This document shows positions 54,346-61,554 of a stretch of 64,000 bases of DNA, in pieces. The stretch lies in the NCBI RefSeq assembly GCF_014284335.1, contig NZ_JACOGF010000007.1, forward strand, positions 124,001 through 188,000. The letters run 5' to 3'. The position numbers and the translations under genes were made by a program. This stretch comes from Undibacterium hunanense (GTDB taxonomy: Bacteria > Pseudomonadota > Gammaproteobacteria > Burkholderiales > Burkholderiaceae_D). Numbering within the stretch: position 1 is the first letter of the stretch; each line of letters begins with the position of its first letter. Below the pieces are notes generated by a model, which was given only the letters and a program-made list of their open reading frames with translations, did no database searches and was not told the origin of the DNA.

Positions 54346-54792
54346 TCAGCGATGTGTCGTTGCAATCAGCGCTTGCAAAACATCGCTGTTTTTGATTTTT
54401 TCTGCGTGGCTGTATAAAACTTCCAGCCCGGGTTCCTTGCGCGGCCAGCCCAGGTCGACACCATCGCCCAGATACCTGGGCAGTACATGCAGGTGCAGGT
54501 GCGGCACGGTTTGCCAGCCCGCCTCGCGGTTGGCCTGCAAGACGGTAATGCCTTCAGGTTGATACACATCCTGCACGGCTCTTGCTATATGACGGGCGGC
54601 ACGCATCATCGCCATGGCAGATGCTTCATCAGCATCCATCAGCGTCTGGTAGGGCTGGCGCGTGGCAACCAGTACATGCCCAGGATTGACCTGCCCTGCA
54701 TCCATGAAGGCAAACACCAGTTCATCTTCATAGACGATGGCACAGGGCAAGTCGCCCGACATCAGTCTTTCAAATATCGTGGGCATGAGCAT
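54346..54792 (-). CDS. HIT-family hydrolase
   Basis: A ~148-residue histidine-triad protein that likely hydrolyses adenosine-phosphate conjugates (AMP-NH2-type or dinucleoside polyphosphates). The triad HLHLHVLPR is intact, with IFERLMSGDLPCAIVYEDE at the N-terminus and AFMDAGQVNPGHVLV following, as in HinT/Fhit relatives. ATG 54792 lies 9 bases after the msrA stop, so they are co-transcribed. The open frame to 54870 overlaps msrA and is not needed. A specific role is unknown. Confidence 0.9.
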   Translation of the reverse strand: MLMPTIFERLMSGDLPCAIVYEDELVFAFMDAGQVNPGHVLVATRQPYQTLMDADEASAMAMMRAARHIARAVQDVYQPEGITVLQANREAGWQTVPHLHLHVLPRYLGDGVDLGWPRKEPGLEVLYSHAEKIKNSDVLQALIATTHR

Positions 54793-54800
54793 CCCTGTTT

Positions 54801-55340
54801 TCAGGCAATCAGCTTGCTGGCAAACAGTTTCCTGGCCTTTGCCACTTTGGGGGCCACCACGAACGAACAATAGCCTTGCTGCGGGTTTTGGCGATAATAA
54901 TTCTGGTGATAGGCTTCTGCCAGATAAAACATGGGGGCCGGGCTGATTTCAGTGACGATGGGGTCATCCCAGACTTTGGCCATGTCCGCCACCACCTGTC
55001 TGGCGATTGCCTGTTGCTGTTCATCATGAAAGAAAATGACTGAGCGATATTGCGTACCTGCATCATTGCCCTGGCGATTCAGCGTCGTCGGGTCATGAAT
55101 GGTAAAGAATATCTGCAGCAAATCATGGTAGCTGACAACTGCCGGGTCAAAAGTCAGACGCACAACTTCGGCATGGCCCGTTTTGCCGGTACAGATCTGT
55201 TCATAGCTGGGCTGGTGCACACTACCACCAGCGTAACCGGATTCCACTTTCGATACACCACGGATTTGCTGGAATACTGCCTCGGTACACCAGAAACAGC
55301 CGCCGCCCAATGTGGCAAATTCAGTTGATGTCGTGTTCAT
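54801..55340 (-). CDS. msrA: Peptide methionine sulfoxide reductase MsrA
   Basis: A ~179-residue cytoplasmic repair enzyme reducing (S)-methionine sulfoxide in proteins. The catalytic GGGCFWCTEAVFQ is followed by GYAGGSVHQPSYEQICTG, GHAEVV, FFTIHDPTTLNRQGND and a C-terminal GYC that can provide the resolving cysteine. GGGAGA upstream supports the ATG at 55340. The HIT gene follows in the same transcript. Confidence 0.96.
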   Translation of the reverse strand: MNTTSTEFATLGGGCFWCTEAVFQQIRGVSKVESGYAGGSVHQPSYEQICTGKTGHAEVVRLTFDPAVVSYHDLLQIFFTIHDPTTLNRQGNDAGTQYRSVIFFHDEQQQAIARQVVADMAKVWDDPIVTEISPAPMFYLAEAYHQNYYRQNPQQGYCSFVVAPKVAKARKLFASKLIA

Positions 55341-55433
55341 TACATTCTCCCTGTCAAGACTCATTAGTCGTCATGGGGAGCATTTTCTTACATTTGCGGT
55401 AAGTCTGCCCGCCGTGGCAGCGGATTAATCAAC

Positions 55434-56105
55434 TCAAGCTGTATTACGCGAGACAAGCGCCTGTTCTATCTGCTCAACGAAAAGTCTGCCATCCTGATAG
55501 GCTGCGCTGTGATCCAACCGCAGGAATTGTCCATTGGCTTCCAGAATGAAAGTTGGAAAACCCTGTGCACCCACCTGGCGTAATAACTGGTGAGCCAGCC
55601 TGGTCTGCCCCGGCAAATCTGCCTGCGCCTTGGCGTAGCAATCCTTGAACATTTCTGCCGTGACATCCAGCCCGGCTGCCAGTTGACTGAGTAGCCACAG
55701 GTCGTTGACATCGGCAGCATCGACATAATGGGCGTGCTGTATTTTTTCCAGCATGCCAAGTCCGGCATCCGCCGCGATTTCACCCACCGCAGCCAGGGCA
55801 GCCACGCCGCTTACGGCAGTAGCTGCCGGCACGGAATAATAACTGAGTGAAGCAGTATTCTTTACCTTGCTCAGATAGGCAGAACCAAACAGCACACCGG
55901 ATAACTTGGCAATATGTTGATCAGCAGAAATAATATGCTCACGATAGGCCGCAGGGATGACATTGATTTCGGGGAACAGCAAACCAGGATGAAACACCAT
56001 GGACAGGCGCTCAGAGAAATGTGTTTGTGACTGTCTCAGAAAAGGGCTGGCGGCATAACACCAGCCACAAAGCGGGTCAAACACGATATGTAATCTGGCT
56101 TCCAT
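55434..56105 (-). CDS. DsbA-family thioredoxin-fold protein (FrnE-like)
   Basis: A 223-residue protein with the active-site motif CGWC in FDPLCGWCYAASPF and the typical helical insertion (~60-150). VGAQGFPTFILEANG gives the cis-Pro loop. There is no signal peptide, so it is cytoplasmic and belongs to the FrnE/2-hydroxychromene-isomerase-like group rather than being periplasmic DsbA. It may act in disulfide reduction or isomerisation under stress. It is divergent from the LysR regulator gene at 56228 (122-bp gap), which is a likely regulator. Confidence 0.88.
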   Translation of the reverse strand: MEARLHIVFDPLCGWCYAASPFLRQSQTHFSERLSMVFHPGLLFPEINVIPAAYREHIISADQHIAKLSGVLFGSAYLSKVKNTASLSYYSVPAATAVSGVAALAAVGEIAADAGLGMLEKIQHAHYVDAADVNDLWLLSQLAAGLDVTAEMFKDCYAKAQADLPGQTRLAHQLLRQVGAQGFPTFILEANGQFLRLDHSAAYQDGRLFVEQIEQALVSRNTA

Positions 56106-56227
56106 GCCTGCGTCCTCTAAGTTCGAATGGTGTTGCTATTGTATACATTACCAGATGCAAGAAAAAGCGCGTATGATAAAAATCATCTTTCTGATAAACA
56201 GAACAATCATCATGGATTCTTAGCATA

Positions 56228-57139
56228 ATGCATTTTGATCAACTACGCCGCATGGCCCTGTTTGCCCAGGTTGTGCGGCATGGCTCTTTTTCCGCCGCTG
56301 CCAGGGCAATGAATCTTGCTACTTCGGTCCTCAGTACCGCAGTTTCGCAGCTGGAAGACGAACTGGGCGTGCGCCTGCTGCACCGGACCACGCGCCGCCT
56401 GTCACTGACAGAGCTGGGCCAGGATTTTTATAGCCGCTGCACAGACATGCTGGCATCTGCTGAAGCCGCGCAAAACCTGATTGCAGAAAGCTCGGGCGAC
56501 ATCGCTGGCAGGCTGCGCATTTCTGCGGCTTCCGATGTTGCCGACAATATTCTGCTGCCGGCACTGACACCCCTGACGCTGAAACATCCGAGGTTATTGC
56601 TGGATATACAGGTAGCCGACGATATCGTTGACATGGCAGCACAGCAAATCGACTTGTCGATACGCTCCGGCTGGATGCGCGATTCTTCACTGGTGGCACG
56701 CAAGCTGGCGGACCTGCATGAGGTGCTGGTGGCGGCCCCATCCTATCTGCAAAAACGGGGCATTCCACAGACACCAGATGATTTATCGCAACATCACATG
56801 ATCGGTATGACGAGACTGAATGATCCCTGCACTCTGAACCTGAAAAACGCAGCAGAGCATACAGTCAAAGTCAGCCTGCCTGCTGCCGCCATGACAGACA
56901 GCGTGCGGCTGTCTTCAGAAATGGCAATCAGCGGCTTTGGCCTGGCCCGCTTGCCCTCCTACGCAGCTGCCAACGCCCTGCGTGATGGCAGGCTGATTGC
57001 CGTGCTGAAAGACTGGACACTGCCGCTGGCCGGAGTGTATGCCGTCACACTGAAACGTGCCCTGCAACCGCAAAAAGTACAGGCTGCCATTGAGGCGCTG
57101 GGGGATTTTCTGGGGCCTGCTGCTGACCGAAACCAATAG
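56228..57139 (+). CDS. LysR-family transcriptional regulator
   Basis: A 303-residue regulator. The N-terminal helix-turn-helix (~1-65) reads MALFAQVVRHGSFSAAARAM, then TSVLSTAVSQLEDELGVRLLHRTTRRLSLTE split by the usual turn. The effector domain (~90-295) has ISAASDVADNILLPAL and SEMAISGFGLARLPSY. It belongs to the large CrgA/DsdC-like group with an unknown ligand. As LysR regulators usually control the divergent neighbour, the DsbA-family gene at 55434 is the likely target. Confidence 0.92.
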   Translation: MHFDQLRRMALFAQVVRHGSFSAAARAMNLATSVLSTAVSQLEDELGVRLLHRTTRRLSLTELGQDFYSRCTDMLASAEAAQNLIAESSGDIAGRLRISAASDVADNILLPALTPLTLKHPRLLLDIQVADDIVDMAAQQIDLSIRSGWMRDSSLVARKLADLHEVLVAAPSYLQKRGIPQTPDDLSQHHMIGMTRLNDPCTLNLKNAAEHTVKVSLPAAAMTDSVRLSSEMAISGFGLARLPSYAAANALRDGRLIAVLKDWTLPLAGVYAVTLKRALQPQKVQAAIEALGDFLGPAADRNQ

Positions 57140-57462
57140 CATTTGCAGCGACCAAAATAGTCAGCACAAATCAGCGGAAATCAGTGCAGATCAACGCAAA
57201 AATGTAACTTCAATACCGTTTACTTACAAAAAATTACACAACTATTTATATAGTTAAACTTAATATACGCATAGAATATCGAACCCGATTTTATTGCTTT
57301 TTAGCAAAACTTTTAGAAAATATTTTCGTCATTGCTTCTTCCTCCAGACATCAGCTTGCAGCGTCGCGGAATGAATCACGAAATGAATCACGAAATCGGG
57401 TTTTGTTTCAGGGTCGCTGCCTGCGCAGCATTGATTACTTTTCTGTTATTGAATTAAATGCC
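57140..57462. other. Intergenic region, no gene seen
   Basis: These 323 bases are AT-rich in the middle and contain a near-repeat GAATCACGAAATGAATCACGA at ~57371-57391 just before the next gene. No terminator or recognised operator was found. Confidence 0.4.
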
Positions 57463-57795
57463 ATGCTAATCGACGTCATCAAAAACAGTCTCAGAAATAT
57501 TTTCAGGGTACGCAACCAGCGCGCCGTGACACCCGCCGGCCCCAAACCTGCGTTTGGCAGCACCATCGTGCTCAAGCGATTAAAAATGCAATTAATCGTT
57601 CCCATCGACTATGAGCAATGGGACTGGCTGACCGAAAAAGGCTGGCGCACGCTGGACATGCGCCAAAACCGCCGTCGTTACTTCCGGGTACAAAGAAAAG
57701 CCGTCACCCGCCTGCTGCACGCCAGCCAGGACGACCGCGAAGCATTGCATCAGCAAATCGTGGAATATCGCTACGACAAAAAGCGCCTGCACTGA
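57463..57795 (+). CDS. Small basic protein, unknown
   Basis: A 110-residue, very basic cytoplasmic protein that I do not recognise (many Arg and Lys: RNIFRVRNQR, RQNRRRYFRVQRKAV, YDKKRLH). The core VPIDYEQWDWLTEKGWRTLDM is the best-formed part. The charge could suit nucleic-acid binding. ATG 57463 is preferred to the 57403 start because it removes a cysteine-rich, unlikely leader. Codon use matches the genome. Confidence 0.6.
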   Translation: MLIDVIKNSLRNIFRVRNQRAVTPAGPKPAFGSTIVLKRLKMQLIVPIDYEQWDWLTEKGWRTLDMRQNRRRYFRVQRKAVTRLLHASQDDREALHQQIVEYRYDKKRLH

Positions 57796-57989
57796 GCTAA
57801 CTTTATATAATTTTATTGAAATCCCGTGGCGAGTTTCTTAGTGAAAGCTAAAGCCTGATGCATTGTCGGGGGAGTGCAAATTTGTTGCATTTCATGCCTA
57901 TACAACACTGGCGACAAGCACTGAATCGCTTTGATATAGAATTTGGTGAGCGCATCAGCTCACCAATAGTTCAGTGAAAACTTACGCAG

Positions 57990-58304
57990 TTACTTTAAAG
58001 GCTCAGATAAAACTTTTATTACGTCTATAGGGGGAATAAAATATGCTGCTACACCTCTACATAACGGTGGATCGCAATGATCGACAAAATTCTCAGGTAC
58101 ATGCATTGCACCGGCGTAGCGACAATCAAACTTGTAATATTTCTCTACCTCTTGTTCCTTTACCAACTGCTCCTTTACCTTTGCCATCCCATTATCACCC
58201 ATGGCGCATTTAATGAAATAAAATTTGTTTGCACGCACTTTAGCTTCACCAGCTTTGACGTCCAGATCATAAGCTTGTACCTGTATGACAGCTACTTTTT
58301 CCAT
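57990..58304 (-). CDS. Small unknown protein
   Basis: A 104-residue soluble protein with no family that I recognise. It has a beta-rich start (VAVIQVQAYDLDV), a helical charged middle (MAKVKEQLVKEQEVEKYY) and four cysteines (two in the FDCRY and DHCDPPLC parts). AGGA lies eight bases upstream of the ATG, supporting expression. It is AT-richer than its surroundings and lies next to a broken SRAP gene, suggesting an accessory segment. Confidence 0.5.
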   Translation of the reverse strand: MEKVAVIQVQAYDLDVKAGEAKVRANKFYFIKCAMGDNGMAKVKEQLVKEQEVEKYYKFDCRYAGAMHVPENFVDHCDPPLCRGVAAYFIPPIDVIKVLSEPLK

Positions 58305-58456
58305 TTATAAGTCCTGGTTATCTCTAAAAACAGCACTATGTGCCACGAAATGGACTCTGTTGCTGTCAGAGAAGCTCTCTTGCAAATTAAGTCCAATAAC
58401 TTATTATACGTGGTTGTTATGTCCACTTTTCAATAGCATTTGCATGGAGAGTCCAT

Positions 58457-58705
58457 ATGTGTACCCACTACACTCCTGGTCGCAGTAGCAAGTTTGCCTG
58501 CCTTGAAGCAACGGGTAACGACCTGGACAAGTGACACACAGATACATGGCCTGATTACCATGCTCCAATTATCAAACACGACTTCCAAGGCTCCAGGGTT
58601 GCTGTGTTGAGGAACTACGGCCTGATAGCTAAGACGAAAATCTCTCCAGGAGAGAAACGCTATTATTGCCCACAGAGGCTATCTACCTCGTCCCCAACAG
58701 CTTGA
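58457..58705 (+). pseudogene. Broken SRAP/HMCES-type (YedK) peptidase gene
   Basis: The plus-strand frame from the ATG at 58457 begins MCTHYTPGR, with Cys2 as the catalytic residue of SOS-response-associated peptidases, which crosslink to abasic sites in single-stranded DNA. A TGA at codon 26 (58532-58534) interrupts it. After it, PDYHAPIIKHDFQGSRVAV and RNYGLIAKTKISPGEK continue the family pattern before a second TGA at 58703. The remaining ~130 residues of the family are not recognisable. It is therefore a truncated pseudogene. Confidence 0.7.
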
Positions 58706-59375
58706 AAACGGCTGGAACCACAGCGCCCATAAACAATCATGGGTACAGGAGGCTATGGGAGCAAGACAAGTTATATAGTCGTTTTCGATAAAATGCCGCC
58801 AGATGTAAAAACAACTGGCAAACGCAAAACTTGACTGGATGATGGCTAATCGCCTGCACTACTACACTCGCACCCTGGAAATTAGTAAGTTCCTTCATTC
58901 GTGACAGCTTGCCCCTAAATAGCAATAAAATAAATAATTGTTATATTTATTTAGTTGTGCAACATGCAAAATTTTCCACGTGCTAACGTGATGGATTGTC
59001 ACTTTTAATACCTCTCTCACTATGCCTAAAATTTTTCAAGCTGTACTGATAGCCAATAGTTTTCTCACCTGTGCTTGTGCTCCACCAGAACAGAACAGAA
59101 CAGAACCAAAGAATTCGCTGCATCACAGTTGAAAGACCCTCAGTCTAGAAATAGCGAAGCTAAATAATGCAAGTGTTATGAGTGGTAGGGGCGTAATTAG
59201 CGGGACTCAAATTCAAGAATTAACAAATTCAAAAAGGCTCGCGCTCCTTTGGAATAAATATTGCTAATTTCACATGCACATGTCTTGTTGACTTATTGAG
59301 CCGACGCTTACTCAACGTAAGGTAAAATAAGCGCTAAATATACGAATAAAAAAGCAAGGAATCATTAAATAAAGC
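58706..59375. other. Decayed noncoding region
   Basis: These 670 bases contain no intact gene. A short stretch after 58770 (FDKMPPDVKTTGKRKT) may be more decayed coding DNA. Four CAGAA units occur at ~59086-59106. The promoter of the condensin-like operon should lie near the right end. Confidence 0.4.
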
Positions 59376-60770
59376 ATGCAGAATTTTAGTGACGACGCTC
59401 ACGTCCAGACCGGGGAAGACCTCGCTCTGCAGACGTATTTCAAAACTGGCATCACTCCTGACGACGTTTCCGCTGTATTCCCCCTGAGACGTGCCCAGCC
59501 TGTATTGCAGGCGTTCACGGCGCTGTTTCATGGCGGATTCAACGGTGTATTACTACGCCTGCTGGTCTTGCGTGAACTGACAGCAGACGTGGAAACACCG
59601 TCGCTGAGCCGTGCCGATATCAATACCAAACTGGCCTATCTGGAACCGGACGCGCTGGAAACCGTGCTGTCGCGCCTGCGCACCACCGGTTTGCTGATCT
59701 GGGATGCCAGTCAGTCTGTGTATCGCATCACCCCGACCGCCAGGAATGTGCTGGCGGCGCTGGAATCGCTGCTGCATATCGAAGAGCACAATGACCAGGC
59801 CGAAATGAGCTATATGCTGACCCAGGTCGCCGGTGCGCAGGCAGTGGGTGGCGTATCGGTAGAGCAGTTGCATCATCTGCTGGGACGGCTGATAGAACTG
59901 ACAGAAGAATTTTCGGATGCGATTGCCTCCGGTTCCGAATTCCAGTTGCGCACGGCCCAGCAAAAATGGCATACCGCCTGCGACTGGGTAGAAAAAGGCT
60001 CGCAGATCATTCATGCCATCACCAATGACAGCCGGGCCGATTCGGCCACCCACAAAGCGGCGCAGGCCATAGGCCGTGCCCAGAGTGCGCTGCTGAACAT
60101 GCAGGGCATGTTTTCGCGGGCCCTGAACCAGATCGAACGCCAGCGCGTGCATCTGGGGCAGTCTGGCCTGTCGACAACGGATATCAAGACCTGGCTCTTG
60201 CAAAAAGAAGACCTGGCATCCCTGGCAGACGATGCGCTGGCAAAGCCTGTGACGCCCATGTTTATCACGCCGTCAGAAATGATAGACGTGGCAGAAAGCG
60301 AATTACTGAGCCACCGCGTATCTGCCCTGGCCGGTGCCCTGCCTGCCGGTGAAAATGCACCGTCGGTCGCCAATGAAGACAGCGATGCCCTGCATGAACT
60401 GGATCACTGGCTGGCCTTGCTGACTGAAGCCGATGCCAGCGACAAGCCGATAGTCTTGCAGGATATCTTGCTGCCATCGAGTTTTGCAATTGCTTCTTAC
60501 CGCGCCTCCATGCTGCCCTTGCTGGGCGACGCCAATGAATCTGCCTTGCAGGGTGCCACGGCTATTCTGGCCCGTCTGCCGCTGGTATTCAATTCCAAAG
60601 ACAAAATGCAAAAGGTACATGATGATCATGTGGCCGCGATTTCCATCGCCAGCCTGAGTACCATACCGACTGTGGCCAGCACGCCAGCCACTAGGGTAAA
60701 AACGGCCACCGTCGCTGAACAAGCACCCTTGCCTTCTGCCACCTCAGCACCAACGAGAGAAACACCATGA
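59376..60770 (+). CDS. Kleisin/MukF-like subunit of a condensin-type complex
   Basis: A 464-residue soluble protein that I place by architecture and context. Residues ~40-135 look like an N-terminal winged helix (VLLRLLVLRELTADVETPSLS, LEPDALETVLSRLRTTGLLIWD). A long helical region (~135-290) follows, like the MukF helical bundle. A short C-terminal domain (~335-400, LHELDHWLALL) and an Ala/Pro/Thr tail end the protein. The stop overlaps the next start (ATGA), and an SMC-like ATPase gene comes third. The order matches mukF-mukE-mukB / mksF-E-B and jetA-B-C. Exact family membership needs profile searches. Confidence 0.65.
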   Translation: MQNFSDDAHVQTGEDLALQTYFKTGITPDDVSAVFPLRRAQPVLQAFTALFHGGFNGVLLRLLVLRELTADVETPSLSRADINTKLAYLEPDALETVLSRLRTTGLLIWDASQSVYRITPTARNVLAALESLLHIEEHNDQAEMSYMLTQVAGAQAVGGVSVEQLHHLLGRLIELTEEFSDAIASGSEFQLRTAQQKWHTACDWVEKGSQIIHAITNDSRADSATHKAAQAIGRAQSALLNMQGMFSRALNQIERQRVHLGQSGLSTTDIKTWLLQKEDLASLADDALAKPVTPMFITPSEMIDVAESELLSHRVSALAGALPAGENAPSVANEDSDALHELDHWLALLTEADASDKPIVLQDILLPSSFAIASYRASMLPLLGDANESALQGATAILARLPLVFNSKDKMQKVHDDHVAAISIASLSTIPTVASTPATRVKTATVAEQAPLPSATSAPTRETP

Positions 60771-61549
60771 CCGAAGATGCACAAATCCTGATCGCCCGCT
60801 TGCTGGCGCACCAGACCCTGCGCCGTGAAGACAAGCTGGTCAAACGTGCGCTGTCAGATGAAATATTCCGCACAGAAATCGACACACGTCTGAAAGCCTG
60901 CGGCATGAAGTTTGTTGATAACGTGTATGCCGACTATGTCACCCTGGCACTGACACGCGATAGTGAATCCAAAGTATTCGGCACCAAAGAAACCTGGCAA
61001 AACAATAATTTCGGCCTGGCACGCGACGGTGTGGCCCTGCTGGTCGTGTTGTGGTCGCTGATTATTTTGCCCAAGCGTGAACGCCAGGAAGCCCATCAAC
61101 TGGCAGAAGAAGACCAAAACGATATGTTCGGCAAGGACAAACCCATGCCGCGTGCAGAAGATACCTCGATAGGTATTTCTTACCGTGCCCTGCTGGCAGA
61201 CTTTGGTGAAAAACTGGGCAAGAAAACCCGTATGGACATGAACCTGGGCCAGTTGGCACGCGTCGGTTTTATCGAGCGCAAGGCAGACCTGATACTGGAA
61301 GGGCCGTTGCTGGATTTGCTGATGGATACCGATACCCTGAAAGACCGCATCATCAATGGTGCGCTGTCAGATATTTTCCAGATCCCGGCACCGCGCACAC
61401 CAGCCATCATCGAACCCGCAGATAGCATTGAGCCAGTTGCTGCAGCCGCAGCAGGCGAAGACGACACAACGCAAACTGCCGCAGATATCCAGGTTGATGC
61501 CGCTACTGACAGCAATGCTGATCTCAACATCCATACCGGAAAAGAATAA
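60767..61549 (+). CDS. MukE/JetB-like accessory subunit of a condensin-type complex
   Basis: A 260-residue protein. Residues 1-215 are compact and largely helical with a likely winged-helix pair (ILIARLLAHQTLRREDKLVK, then YRALLADFGEKLGKKTRMDM and LARVGFIERKADLILEG). This fits small subunits such as MukE, MksE or JetB (DUF4194-like). The last 45 residues are an acidic, disordered Ala/Asp/Thr tail. It overlaps the upstream gene by 4 bases and is followed 5 bases later by the SMC-like gene, so all three are translated together. The role, bridging kleisin and ATPase, is inferred. Confidence 0.65.
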   Translation: MTEDAQILIARLLAHQTLRREDKLVKRALSDEIFRTEIDTRLKACGMKFVDNVYADYVTLALTRDSESKVFGTKETWQNNNFGLARDGVALLVVLWSLIILPKRERQEAHQLAEEDQNDMFGKDKPMPRAEDTSIGISYRALLADFGEKLGKKTRMDMNLGQLARVGFIERKADLILEGPLLDLLMDTDTLKDRIINGALSDIFQIPAPRTPAIIEPADSIEPVAAAAAGEDDTTQTAADIQVDAATDSNADLNIHTGKE

Positions 61550-61554
61550 GAACC

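Noticed and set aside
57970-57980. A lone ACTTACGCAG resembling a repeat end
   Set aside because: No inverted partner or core nearby; likely chance.
59086-59106. Four CAGAA units as a phase-variable tract
   Set aside because: Far from any start codon or promoter box and too short to support the claim.
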